DNA of 64,000 nt from Corallococcus sp. EGB. GTDB lineage: Bacteria; Myxococcota; Myxococcia; Myxococcales; Myxococcaceae. Location: positions 8,839,356 to 8,903,355 of the forward strand of contig NZ_CP079946.1 of the NCBI RefSeq assembly GCF_019968905.1. The letters run 5' to 3'. Under the pieces are notes generated by a model, which was given only the letters and a program-made list of their open reading frames with translations, had not been told where the DNA came from and ran no database searches. The position numbers and the translations under genes are program-made. Shown here in pieces: positions 47,730 to 55,503 of the stretch; within the stretch, counting starts at the first letter, position 1, and every line of letters starts with the position of its first letter.

Positions 47730-49286
47730 ATGGTGAAACGACGACTGCTGGGCGTGTGTGTAGGGGCGATGGTGCTGTCGGCGTGGGGTTGCGGCGGGTC
47801 TGACAACCCCACGACCCCCGTGGACAATCCAGACGACATCCATCCGCGACCGGAGGTGGATGCGGGGACGGGCGGTGACACCGATGCCGGGACGGACGCG
47901 GGCACGGACGCCGGCACCGACGGGGGCGTGGATGCCGGGGCGGATGCGGGCACGGATGCGGGCACGGACGCCGGCACCGACGGGGGCACGGACGCGGGCA
48001 CGGTGGATCCGTGGCCGGCGGATCCGGTGACGAACTACTCGGACCGCTACGGCATTGGGAGGGTGAAGTCGGTCGGCATCGATCTGGGCAAGAACATCTG
48101 GGTGCTGGACGGCAACCGCATTGGCGTGGTGCGCGCGGACACGCAGAAGCTGGTCTGGGTGTCGAGCCCCGTGGGCCAGGCGGCGGATGGGCAGCCCTCC
48201 ACCGTCATCTGCGGCGGCGAGGCGGGCCGCGCGTACGTGGGCTACGGCGCGCCCGACCTCCAGCCGGATCCAGAGTTCGACAAACTGCACCCCAACTTCA
48301 TCGTCACCGCGAAGCCGTGTGAAGTCCCGGTGAACGAGCAGACCTGCTACCCCTTCAGCGCGCGCCGGTTGCAGCTCTACAAGCAGGGTGACGTGGACGC
48401 GGTGAGGCTGAATGCCAGCGGTCAGGTCGTCCTCGAAAGCCATATCAATCAGTCCCGCCGCGCCAACCTCGACGCGAACGGCAACGTCTTCATCCAGACG
48501 GGCCCGACCATGGTGGACGGTGTCAGCCTGGGCATCCGCAACAGCAACGACCACCACTTCGACGAAGACCGGTCCATGCTCAGCTGCACGTCCGTGCTGC
48601 GCGGCCCGAACAAGGGCGACGTCTTCTTCGGCACCAACCACGGCGTCGTGCGCATCCGCGAACTGACCTACAACTCCCACCGGCACCCCATCTGGTACAA
48701 GAAGGATCCCGAAAAGCCCAGCGCCCAGGGCTCGCAGCAGGCCGGCTACACCTACGGCCTGGGCATCTCGCCGTCGGGGGACGTGCTCATCGCGAACGAG
48801 TGGAACTTCGGCACCGTCACGCCCGACACGAGGATGGAGACCTGGGACGACACCACCACGGAGAGCATCAACCAGCAGAAGGTGAAGTCCTCGTTCCTGC
48901 TGGACCTCAACTCGCAAGAGGAGTTCGACTACTGGCGTGGCTTCCAGCAGACGACGGACGATAAGTACTATCTGGGCAGCAGCATCTATGGCCTGTGGAA
49001 CATGACCATTGGCTCCGCTGGCAATCCCTTCCAGAGGGGAACGCGCATCGGCGCGGATATCCCGGCGCTCACCAACATCAACTCGCTCGCCTCCACGAAC
49101 GACGGCTCGCTCTTCATCGGCACCAACTCGGGCGGCCTCTACCGGCTGACCCCGGGCAAGACGCTGGAGAAGGTGGCGAACGTGCGCGGCAACAAGGTGC
49201 TCCAGCTGGTCTACGACGGCTCCTCGGCGAACGGCATGCTGCTGGTGCTCACCTCCGAGGGCCTGACGGTGCTGCGCGGCTACTAG
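47730..49286 (+). CDS. Probable lipoprotein with Asp-Ala-Gly-Thr repeat linker and beta-propeller-like domain
   Basis: 518 aa from the ATG at 47730. The hydrophobic leader ends in LSAWGCGGSD; Cys 21 is a likely lipidation site, though the lipobox is not canonical. Residues ~45-92 are an acidic low-complexity linker built of TDAG/TDGG units. The rest (~100-518) has recurring strands of the type LGKNIWVLDGNRIGVV, KGDVFFGTNHGVVRIREL and DGSLFIGTNSGGLYRL, as in two-component-regulator propellers or NHL-like folds. Predicted to be surface- or periplasm-exposed; function unknown. Long hairpin after the stop at 49292-49344. Such Thr/Asp/Gly linkers are common in myxobacterial lipoproteins. Confidence 0.83.
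   Translation: MVKRRLLGVCVGAMVLSAWGCGGSDNPTTPVDNPDDIHPRPEVDAGTGGDTDAGTDAGTDAGTDGGVDAGADAGTDAGTDAGTDGGTDAGTVDPWPADPVTNYSDRYGIGRVKSVGIDLGKNIWVLDGNRIGVVRADTQKLVWVSSPVGQAADGQPSTVICGGEAGRAYVGYGAPDLQPDPEFDKLHPNFIVTAKPCEVPVNEQTCYPFSARRLQLYKQGDVDAVRLNASGQVVLESHINQSRRANLDANGNVFIQTGPTMVDGVSLGIRNSNDHHFDEDRSMLSCTSVLRGPNKGDVFFGTNHGVVRIRELTYNSHRHPIWYKKDPEKPSAQGSQQAGYTYGLGISPSGDVLIANEWNFGTVTPDTRMETWDDTTTESINQQKVKSSFLLDLNSQEEFDYWRGFQQTTDDKYYLGSSIYGLWNMTIGSAGNPFQRGTRIGADIPALTNINSLASTNDGSLFIGTNSGGLYRLTPGKTLEKVANVRGNKVLQLVYDGSSANGMLLVLTSEGLTVLRGY
47874..48003 (+). repeat. Imperfect tandem repeat with 60-bp period inside the lipoprotein gene
   Basis: The stretch encodes (G/A)TDAG/TDGG units. At DNA level a segment of about 28 bp beginning GCGGGCACGGACGCCGGCAC recurs exactly 60 bp later (around 47899 and 47959), over a shorter 12-bp codon-level periodicity. 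Slippage-prone, so the length may vary between strains. Confidence 0.75.
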
Positions 49287-49291
49287 CAGGT

Positions 49292-49344
49292 CCCACCCTG
49301 ACGCCGGGGCGCTGCGCATGTCGCACCCGGCGTCACGGGGTGGG
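49292..49344 (+). terminator. Long hairpin after the lipoprotein gene, without T-run
   Basis: Left arm CCCACCCTGACGCCGGG pairs with CCCGGCGTCA and GGGTGGG, interrupted only by a 2-nt bulge, around a 17-nt loop. It begins 6 bp after the stop codon. No U-tract follows, so it may act with Rho or protect the mRNA 3' end. Confidence 0.55.
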
Positions 49345-49487
49345 GTCGCCCTGGGGGGCGCGGAAATGTTCTGGAAGAAGGCCCGGTTCTGCTTCCGCCC
49401 CCCGCCTTCACGCAAGCAGGCAGGCAGACCGGCCCCAGGGCTTCACGGCCCCGAGGACCGCTCTCTACAATCGCCCCTCGCCCCGCC

Positions 49488-49492
49488 GGAGG
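49488..49492 (+). promoter_or_regulatory. Ribosome-binding site deciding the metallophosphoesterase start
   Basis: GGAGG 11 nt upstream of the ATG at 49504. It supports this start over the longer in-frame start at 49318, whose extra 62 residues look non-coding and cross the hairpin. Confidence 0.6.
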
Positions 49493-49503
49493 AATCCGAA
49501 CGC

Positions 49504-50412
49504 ATGCGCCTGAGACTCGCCCGCCGCCGTCACGCCGCTGGTGCCACCTCCTCGCTCGCCATCTCCGAGGCAGTGGAGCCCCACGGCCGCAACGAGCTCC
49601 AGGCGCGAGGCCCCGACCCCTTCCGGCCAGACCGGCGCCTGCGCTGGCGGGACCACTTCGTGCTCACCGAGCACCTGCTCCAGCTGGACAGCATCCACCC
49701 GGAGCATGACGGCCTGCGCATCGCGCAGCTGTCGGACGTGCACGTGGGCCAGGCGACCTCCGACGTGCGCATCCGCCGCGCGGTGGCCGCGGTGAACGAG
49801 GCCGCGCCGGACCTCGTCTTCCTCACGGGCGACTACGTCACGCACAGCCCCAAGCCGCTGCCGCGCGTGCGCCAGCTGCTCCAGGGGCTCAACGGCCCCG
49901 TCTTCGTGGTGATGGGCAACCATGACCACTGGGTGGACGCGCCCTACCTGCGCATGAGCTTCGAGGCGCTGGGCTACACGGTGCTCCAGAACGAGCACCG
50001 CGTGGTGCACGTGAAGGGCGCGCCGGTGACGGTGCTGGGCATCGACGACGGGCTCACCGGCATGGCGAACGTGGAGGCCACCTTCCGGGGCGCGCCCACG
50101 ACCGGGACGCGGCTGGTGCTGGCCCACACGCCGCCCACCGCGGAGCAGCTGCCCGCGCACGCGGGGCTGGTGCAGTTCTCCGGGCACACCCACGGCGGTC
50201 AGTTCATCGTGCGAGGCCTCACGGAGGCCATCTTCCGCCGCGCAGGCCAGCCGTACATCCGCGGCCACTACCGGGTGAATGGCAACCACCTGTACGTGAA
50301 CCAGGGGCTGGGCTTCGGCTTCGGCGGGCCGTACCTGCGCCGGGGCAGCACGCCGGAGGTCGCCTTCTTCACGCTGCGCACCTCGCAGGCCGCCCACGTC
50401 GGGGCGACCTGA
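49504..50412 (+). CDS. Calcineurin-like metallophosphoesterase (YkuE type)
   Basis: 302 aa. All five metallophosphoesterase blocks are present: LRIAQLSDVHVGQ, LVFLTGDYVTHS, VFVVMGNHDHWVD, LVLAHTPP and VQFSGHTHGGQF, supplying the di-metal ligands. The GHTHGGQ form and size match the YkuE/UDP-2,3-diacylglucosamine-pyrophosphatase-like group, often membrane-associated. No clear signal peptide or transmembrane segment; the N-terminal ~50 residues are basic. Substrate (phospholipid, UDP-sugar lipid or protein phosphate) unknown. Monocistronic; convergent with doxX. Confidence 0.92.
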   Translation: MRLRLARRRHAAGATSSLAISEAVEPHGRNELQARGPDPFRPDRRLRWRDHFVLTEHLLQLDSIHPEHDGLRIAQLSDVHVGQATSDVRIRRAVAAVNEAAPDLVFLTGDYVTHSPKPLPRVRQLLQGLNGPVFVVMGNHDHWVDAPYLRMSFEALGYTVLQNEHRVVHVKGAPVTVLGIDDGLTGMANVEATFRGAPTTGTRLVLAHTPPTAEQLPAHAGLVQFSGHTHGGQFIVRGLTEAIFRRAGQPYIRGHYRVNGNHLYVNQGLGFGFGGPYLRRGSTPEVAFFTLRTSQAAHVGAT

Positions 50413-50438
50413 CCCACGCGGGCGGGACGGCGCGCCTT

Positions 50439-50876
50439 TCAGCGCAGGGGCGCCCCCAGCTTCATGCCGCCCAGGGAGCTGTCGCGCTTCTTGCGCGACA
50501 GGCTGAAGGGGCCGGGCCCGAAGTAGACGATGAGCAAGGCGCCTCCCGCCATGGAGAGGTTCTTCATGAAGTGGATGAGGTTGTTCTGCGCCTGCACCGG
50601 GTCATCCATCTTCCAGAAGTGATGGACCATGAAGGCGGACGCCACCAGGAACACGGCGAGCATGGCCGCGCCCAGCCGGGCGAAGGCCCCCAGGAGGACG
50701 CACAGGCCTCCCACCACCAGCACCCCGCCGGACACCAGCACGGCCATCCGAGGGTCGGGCACACCCGACGCCTGGGCGTAGGCCGTGAGGGCCTGGAGCT
50801 GGATGAAGTGATTGAGCCCGCTGGTGATGAAGATGACCGAGAACAGCAGCCGTCCCAGCGGTGCGAGCAGCCCCAT
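50439..50876 (-). CDS. DoxX-family inner-membrane protein
   Basis: 145 aa from the ATG at 50876, giving four hydrophobic helices (~5-25, ~45-68, ~70-92, ~110-128). Family signature near the N-terminus: GRLLFSVIFITSGLNHFIQL. DoxX proteins are small quinol- or redox-associated membrane proteins, some linked to thiosulfate:quinone oxidoreductase or oxidative-stress complexes; many have no known role. Located 218 bp from the divergent RegBA operon, so both could answer to redox state, but that is inference. Confidence 0.87.
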   Translation of the reverse strand: MGLLAPLGRLLFSVIFITSGLNHFIQLQALTAYAQASGVPDPRMAVLVSGGVLVVGGLCVLLGAFARLGAAMLAVFLVASAFMVHHFWKMDDPVQAQNNLIHFMKNLSMAGGALLIVYFGPGPFSLSRKKRDSSLGGMKLGAPLR

Positions 50877-51094
50877 GAATGACCTCCATGCCTCCGGCGT
50901 GTCCCCCCTCAACGCGGACGGGTGGGTGTCATTCTCCAGATACGCACGCATGGGCGGGCGGACAGCCAGCCCTCGCGCCCCTACCTGCTCTCCGGCCGGG
51001 TGGACAGCCGGTCCGTTTCCAGGGTGACGCACCGGAGGGCTGCGACAACACGCCACAGCGCGCGGGGACGGGGGAGCGCTAGGGTGGCCACGCC

Positions 51095-51985
51095 TTGAGA
51101 ACCCCCACCCTGGCCTTCCTGAGCGCCGCGCTCCTCCTCGCCCCCGCGTCCGCGGCATGGGCCTGCGCGAGCTGCGCGTGCGGGGACCCCACCCTCACCT
51201 CCATGGGGGGCGAGCAGCCCTTCGAGGGGCGCCTGCGGCTGTCCACGATGCTGCGCGCGTGGGGCCACACGGAGGGCGTGACGGGCGTGGATGCGCAGCG
51301 GCTGCGCGAGCTGCGCATGGACGTCGCGGTGGCGTACGCGCCCAGGCCCTGGCTGGTGCTGGCGGTGAACCTGCCGCTCCAGGCGCGCGAGGTCCAGGAC
51401 GTGAGCCTGGGGTTGGAGCGCGGCTGGGGGCTGGGCGACATCGACGTGAGCGCGAAGGCGTTCGTGTGGAAGGACAAGGAGTTCTCGCCGGACCAGCTGA
51501 TCAGCGTGGTGGGCGGGGTGAAGCTGCCCACGGGTCCCCGGTTGCACGCGCGGGACGGGACGACGCTGGGCATCGACGCGCAGCCCGGAAGCGGCTCGGT
51601 GGATCCGATGGCGGGGCTGGCGTGGCAGGGGTTCAAGGGCAAGTGGTCGTTCCTCGCGAGCGCCCTGGGCTACCTGCCCTCGCGCGGGCGCGACGACTAC
51701 CGGCTGGGAGCGTCCGTGCGCGCGCAGGTGGCGGCGCAGTACCAGCCGTCGACCACCTGGGCGGTGCGCCTGGGTGTGGACACGCGGGCGGAGAAGGCGC
51801 CGGACACGAACGGCGCGCCGGAGGAGTCCGGCGGGGGTTTCATCGGCTACGTGTCGCCGGACGTCCTGTTCAGCCCGGGCATGGACGTGGTGGTGCAGGC
51901 CGGGGTGCGCATTCCTGTCGTCAACCAACTGCGCCGGGTGTCGTCCACGCCCATCGCGGTGCTCTCGCTCGCGTACGACCTGTGA
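51095..51985 (+). CDS. Exported Cys-rich outer-membrane-type barrel protein
   Basis: 296 aa from a TTG at 51095 with AGGGTGG upstream. Signal peptide ends ...ASAAWA; the mature protein then begins with a Cys cluster, CASCACGDPTLTSMGG, followed by ~260 residues of alternating amphipathic strands (LRLSTMLRAWGHT, MDVAVAYAPRPWLVLAVNL, VSAKAFVWKDKE) ending in LAVLSLAYDL-like aromatic/hydrophobic strands typical of outer-membrane barrels. The Cys cluster could bind a metal (Cu, Zn, Fe-S) or act as redox thiols. No named family recognised. Its stop overlaps the start of the lipoprotein gene (TGATG), and the four-gene operon continues with RegB/RegA. Start codon is the least certain part. Confidence 0.75.
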   Translation: MRTPTLAFLSAALLLAPASAAWACASCACGDPTLTSMGGEQPFEGRLRLSTMLRAWGHTEGVTGVDAQRLRELRMDVAVAYAPRPWLVLAVNLPLQAREVQDVSLGLERGWGLGDIDVSAKAFVWKDKEFSPDQLISVVGGVKLPTGPRLHARDGTTLGIDAQPGSGSVDPMAGLAWQGFKGKWSFLASALGYLPSRGRDDYRLGASVRAQVAAQYQPSTTWAVRLGVDTRAEKAPDTNGAPEESGGGFIGYVSPDVLFSPGMDVVVQAGVRIPVVNQLRRVSSTPIAVLSLAYDL

Positions 51986-52728
51986 TGATCCGCGCCTCGA
52001 GTCTGGGATGGATGGGATTGCTGTGCATGCTGAGCGCGTGTGGTGAGCGCGTGGACGGCATGACCGTCACGCTGGGCCTGGAGCACCGGGCCACCGCGCA
52101 GGGCGTGCAGGCGGCGGGCGGCGAGCGCTCCTTCACGCGCGCGGACGGACAGGTGCTCACGCTGACGCGCGGCTACGTGGCGCTGGGCAGTGTGGAGTTG
52201 AGGCCGTGCGAGGAGGCCCTGGGCTGGCGGCTGTTGAAGGCGCTGTCGCCCATTGGCACGGCGCACGCGCACTCGGTGGGGTCGCCGTTGAAGCTGGGCG
52301 TGCCGCACGTGAGCGGGCTGGAGCGGCCGGACGGGACGGTGCTGAAGCTCGGCACGCTACGGCCGCCGCCGGGGCGCTACTGCCGGGCGAGGCTCACCTT
52401 CGAGCCCGCGGACGCGGACGCGCAGGGCCTGCCGGGCGCGGGCACCGGCGTGGACATGGTGGAGCACACGCTGTGGCTGGAGGGGACGCGGGTGCCCGCG
52501 AACGGCGGTGAGCCCCAGCCCTTCCGGCTGGTGACGTCCAACATCGCCACGGTGGACGTGGTGCTGGACGGGCTGACGCTGTCCGAGGACGAGCCGACGG
52601 CCGAGCGCACCTTCGCGCTCGCCTGGGACACGTGGCTGGCCACGGTGGACCTGGAGTCCCCGGGTGCGGCGGCCACGGCGCTGGACACGGTGGCCCGCTC
52701 CGTGGCGATGTCCTCCGCCACGCCATGA
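51985..52728 (+). CDS. Lipoprotein coupled to RegB/RegA operon
   Basis: 247 aa. Signal with canonical lipobox LSAC (Cys 20). The mature part is beta-rich with a motif GYVALGSVELRPCEEALGW, a His-x-His segment (GTAHAHSVGSPLKLG), GRYCRARLTFEPAD and WLATVDLESPG near the end. Length and strand pattern recall MbnP-like copper-associated periplasmic proteins, but similarity is too weak to assert. The two further Cys residues and His-x-His are candidate metal ligands. Overlaps the gene before by one base and the regB gene after by ATGA, so it is translated with both; probably a periplasmic part of the sensing or responding machinery. Confidence 0.75.
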   Translation: MIRASSLGWMGLLCMLSACGERVDGMTVTLGLEHRATAQGVQAAGGERSFTRADGQVLTLTRGYVALGSVELRPCEEALGWRLLKALSPIGTAHAHSVGSPLKLGVPHVSGLERPDGTVLKLGTLRPPPGRYCRARLTFEPADADAQGLPGAGTGVDMVEHTLWLEGTRVPANGGEPQPFRLVTSNIATVDVVLDGLTLSEDEPTAERTFALAWDTWLATVDLESPGAAATALDTVARSVAMSSATP

Positions 52729-54029
52729 CGCCTTCACCGCCGCCCTCCGAACCCCCGCTCCGAGCCCGCATCAACCTGGTGTGGCTGCTGCGGCTGCGCT
52801 GGGGCGTGCTGATGGGGCAGGCGGTGCTGGTGGCGGTGGCGGCGTGGGGCCTGAAGCTGGCGCTGCCGGTGCCCGCGCTGGTGGCGCTGCTGTGCATCGA
52901 GGCGGTGACGAACGCGGCGGTGCGCGCGGGGCTCGCGAAGGCGAGGCCCGTGGCGGAGGCGGCCATCTTCGGGCTGATGCTCTGGGACACGCTGGTGCTC
53001 ACGGGGCTGCTCGCGATGAGTGGAGGGACGCACAACCCCTTCACCACGCTGTACCTGGTGAACGTGGCGCTGGGCACGGTGCTGCTGCCGCCGCGCCGCA
53101 CGTGGGCGATGCTGGGCTTCACGCTGGTGGCGTTCGGTTCGCTGTTCGTGTTGCAGGATGTGACGTTGCCGGGACTGGAGCGGCCGGACCACGCGGAGCT
53201 GATGCGGCTGCACCTGAGCGGCATGTGGGTGGCGTTCGCGGTGGCGGCGGGCTTCATCGTGTATTTCATCCAGCGAGTGACAAGGGCGCTGGCGCGGCGT
53301 GAGCAGGAATTGGAGCAGGCCAGGGCAAGGCACGCGAGACAGGAGAAGGTGGCCTCGCTGGCGACGCTGGCGGCGGGTGCGGCGCATGAGTTGTCCACGC
53401 CGCTGTCGACCATCGCGGTGGTGGCGAAGGAATTGGAGCGGGCGCTCACGGCATCACAGACATCCGACTCCGTGAGAGAGGATTTGAGACTCATCCGCCA
53501 GCAGGTGGACCGCTGCCGGGACGTGCTGGTGCAGATGTCCGCGGACGCGGGCCAGACGACGGGAGAGCCCTTCCAGCCCATCCCGCTGGAGCGGCTGGTG
53601 CAGGAGACGCTGTCGGAGCTGACGGGCCGCGAGCGGGTGCGGGTGGACATGCCGGAAGCACTGAGGACGCATCTTGTCCACGGACCGCCAAGGGCGCTCG
53701 CGAGGGTGCTGCGAGGGCTGGTGAAGAACGCGCTCCAGGCAACGCCCATGGGTCGGGGCGTGGAGCTGCGAGTGCATCCGGAGGGCGCGGGAGCGCGGCT
53801 GGAGGTGCGCGACGAAGGACAGGGCATGCCGGAGGCGGTGCTCCAGCGTGCGGGCGAGCCGTTCTTCACCACGAAGGCGCCGGGCGAGGGCATGGGGCTG
53901 GGGCTGTTCCTGGCGCGTTCGCTGGCGGAGCAATTGGGCGGGTCCCTGGAGCTACGCTCGAAGGCAGGAGAAGGCACGACGGCGAGCCTGAGCCTGCCGG
54001 GTGCGGACCCGAAGGAGGCAGCAGCATGA
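52725..54029 (+). CDS. regB: RegB/PrrB-type redox sensor histidine kinase
   Basis: 434 aa. About six transmembrane helices in residues ~15-190, with the RegB-family heptapeptide GGTHNPF between helices (MSGGTHNPFTTLYLVN), the quinone-binding signature of this family. HisKA with phospho-His in ATLAAGAAHELSTPLSTIAV (~225) and, in the following helix, Cys in QQVDRCRDVLVQMS at the place of the redox-active Cys of RegB. HATPase: VKNALQATPMGRGV, VRDEGQGMPEAVL and GMGLGLFLARSLAEQLGG. Phosphorylates RegA, encoded next with ATGA overlap. In proteobacteria this pair controls photosynthesis, respiration and redox genes; here its operon partners suggest an envelope redox or metal function. Confidence 0.92.
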   Translation: MTPSPPPSEPPLRARINLVWLLRLRWGVLMGQAVLVAVAAWGLKLALPVPALVALLCIEAVTNAAVRAGLAKARPVAEAAIFGLMLWDTLVLTGLLAMSGGTHNPFTTLYLVNVALGTVLLPPRRTWAMLGFTLVAFGSLFVLQDVTLPGLERPDHAELMRLHLSGMWVAFAVAAGFIVYFIQRVTRALARREQELEQARARHARQEKVASLATLAAGAAHELSTPLSTIAVVAKELERALTASQTSDSVREDLRLIRQQVDRCRDVLVQMSADAGQTTGEPFQPIPLERLVQETLSELTGRERVRVDMPEALRTHLVHGPPRALARVLRGLVKNALQATPMGRGVELRVHPEGAGARLEVRDEGQGMPEAVLQRAGEPFFTTKAPGEGMGLGLFLARSLAEQLGGSLELRSKAGEGTTASLSLPGADPKEAAA

Positions 54030-54583
54030 GCACGGTCCCGGTGGATCAGCGTCCCAGCCTGTTGCTGGTGGACGACGACAGCACGCTGCGCGAGCGCCTG
54101 GCGCGGGCCTTCCGCGAGCGCGGCTGGGACGTGACGACAGCGGGAAACCACGACGAAGCCATGGCAGTGGCACGGCGCGAATCACCGGAGTACGCGGTGG
54201 TGGACCTGCGCATGCCGGGCCACAGCGGGCTGGAGCTGGTGCGAGACCTGCTGGCGGTGGATGCATCCACGCGAGTCATCGTGCTGACGGGCTACGGCAG
54301 CATCTCCACGACGGTGGATGCCATCCGGCTGGGAGCGGTGAACTACCTGCCGAAGCCCGCGGACGCGGACGACATCCTGGCGGCGTTCGCGAGGGCGGAG
54401 GAAGCGCCCAACGTCGCGGCGCCAGAGACACTCCAGGCACCGTCACTGGCGCGAGCGGAGTGGGAGCACATCCACCGAGTGCTCGCCGACAGCGCCGGCA
54501 ACATCTCCGAAGCCGCGCGCAAGCTGGGCATCCACCGGCGCTCGCTCCAGCGGAAGCTCCAGAAGTACCCGCCGTCGCGCTGA
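54026..54583 (+). CDS. regA: RegA/PrrA/ActR-type response regulator
   Basis: 185 aa, the usual RegA size. Receiver ~10-125 with DD pair in LLVDDDSTLRERL, phospho-Asp in AVVDLRMPGHSG, Thr in VLTGYGSIST and Lys in YLPKPAD; a Pro-containing linker; then the highly conserved C-terminal Fis-like HTH (NISEAARKLGIHRRSLQRK). This HTH form is diagnostic for the RegA/PrrA/ActR group. Binds DNA as a dimer after phosphorylation by RegB. Last gene of the four-gene operon; a perfect 14-bp palindrome lies 14 bp downstream. Confidence 0.93.
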   Translation: MSTVPVDQRPSLLLVDDDSTLRERLARAFRERGWDVTTAGNHDEAMAVARRESPEYAVVDLRMPGHSGLELVRDLLAVDASTRVIVLTGYGSISTTVDAIRLGAVNYLPKPADADDILAAFARAEEAPNVAAPETLQAPSLARAEWEHIHRVLADSAGNISEAARKLGIHRRSLQRKLQKYPPSR

Positions 54584-54597
54584 TACGAAGTCTGCAC

Positions 54598-54611
54598 TTC
54601 CGGTACCGGAA
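54598..54611. repeat. 14-bp perfect palindrome after regA
   Basis: TTCCGGTACCGGAA, self-complementary over all 14 bp; a second GGTACC core follows about 10 bp later. It could be a weak transcription end, a protein-binding site or a remnant of insertion. No T-run. Confidence 0.4.
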
Positions 54612-54616
54612 CCTAG

Positions 54617-54709
54617 TGGCGGTACCGAGGCGAGTTCGGTGCGGAGAAGCTCACGGAGGTGAGCTGGGCCGGGAAGCATCAGGCGTTCAAGCGTAGGCGC
54701 AGACCGTAA
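54617..54709 (+). pseudogene. Possible truncated reading-frame tail abutting IS66
   Basis: About 30 codons after a TAG read GEFGAEKLTEVSWAGKHQAF then basic residues, with strongly coding-like codon choice, and end in a TAA formed by the IS66 terminus (CCGTAA). It may be the 3' remnant of a gene cut by the insertion. No family recognised; low confidence. Confidence 0.25.
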
Positions 54710-54775
54710 CCGTCCGGCCAACGACGTGCCGTGAGGGATTGCCGGGGTAGCGGGGCGCGGCGGACGCTGCTGGGC

Positions 54776-55087
54776 ATGGCGAAGCAGGTGGAGAAGCCGG
54801 AGTGGGCGCGTATCGCGGAGGCCTTTGAGGCGAGCGGGCAGACGCAGCGGGAGTTCGCGTTGGCGCACGGCATGCGGCTGAGCACGTTGCAGTCGTGGGT
54901 GTACCGGCATCGGCGGTCCGCTCCATCGCGAGCGGAAGCCGTGCGGCTGTTGCCGGTGCGAGTGGCGAGCGCCCCTGCGGCGCCGGAGTCCCTGGTGGTG
55001 GTGGCCACGAGCGGAGCACGGGTGCGATTCGCCGTCGGTACCGACGTGGCGTACGTGGCCCGGCTCGTCGCCGCGTTGGGGCGCTGA
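54776..55087 (+). CDS. tnpA: IS66-type accessory protein TnpA
   Basis: 103 aa from the ATG at 54776. N-terminal helix-turn-helix of the IS66 orf1 class (MAKQVEKPEWARIAEAFEAS then SGQTQREFALAHGMRLSTLQ, SWVYRHRR) and a short C-terminal beta region. In IS66 elements this protein is required with TnpB and TnpC for transposition. Begins 70 bp inside the left terminus. Appears intact. Confidence 0.85.
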   Translation: MAKQVEKPEWARIAEAFEASGQTQREFALAHGMRLSTLQSWVYRHRRSAPSRAEAVRLLPVRVASAPAAPESLVVVATSGARVRFAVGTDVAYVARLVAALGR

Positions 55088-55091
55088 AGCG

Positions 55092-55457
55092 ATGTTCGCC
55101 CTGCCTGCGTCGGTGCGCGTGGTGCTGGCGGTGGAGCCGGTGGACATGCGCAAGTCGATTGACGGCCTCATGGCGCTGGTGCGCACGGCGTGGGGCGAGG
55201 ACGTCTACTCGGGGCACCTCTTCGCCTTCGTCTCCAGGCGAGGCGACCGCATCAAGGTGCTGACGTGGAGCCGGGGCGGCTTCGTGCTTCTCTACAAGCG
55301 GCTGGAGACGGGCCGCTTCCGGCTGCCGCCGGTGGACGCGGGCGCGCAGGCAGTGACGCTGGACGCCACGCAGTTGGCGATGCTGCTGGACGGCATCGAC
55401 GTGGCCCAGGTGAGGCGCCAGCCCGCCTGGGCACCTCCCGGGCGTACGGGCAGCTGA
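55092..55457 (+). CDS. tnpB: IS66-type accessory protein TnpB
   Basis: 121 aa, 4 nt after tnpA. Typical IS66 Orf2: VEPVDMRKSIDGLMALV near residue 20, FAFVSRRGDRIKVLTW, then GGFVLLYKRLETGRFRLP. Present in nearly all IS66 elements; biochemical role unclear. Appears intact (family proteins are about 115-120 residues). Confidence 0.9.
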   Translation: MFALPASVRVVLAVEPVDMRKSIDGLMALVRTAWGEDVYSGHLFAFVSRRGDRIKVLTWSRGGFVLLYKRLETGRFRLPPVDAGAQAVTLDATQLAMLLDGIDVAQVRRQPAWAPPGRTGS

Positions 55458-55503
55458 CGTGCCCGGCTCGGGACGCGGCGTGGCGCAGGCGTGTTGAGGT
55501 TGG

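Noticed and set aside
49318-49503. Longer N-terminus for the metallophosphoesterase
   Set aside because: The extra 62 residues cross a long hairpin and look non-coding, while GGAGG precedes the ATG at 49504.
51985-52728. Firm assignment of the lipoprotein as MbnP
   Set aside because: Only general size, lipobox and His/Cys content are similar; I cannot see a diagnostic motif, so it is left as an unassigned lipoprotein.
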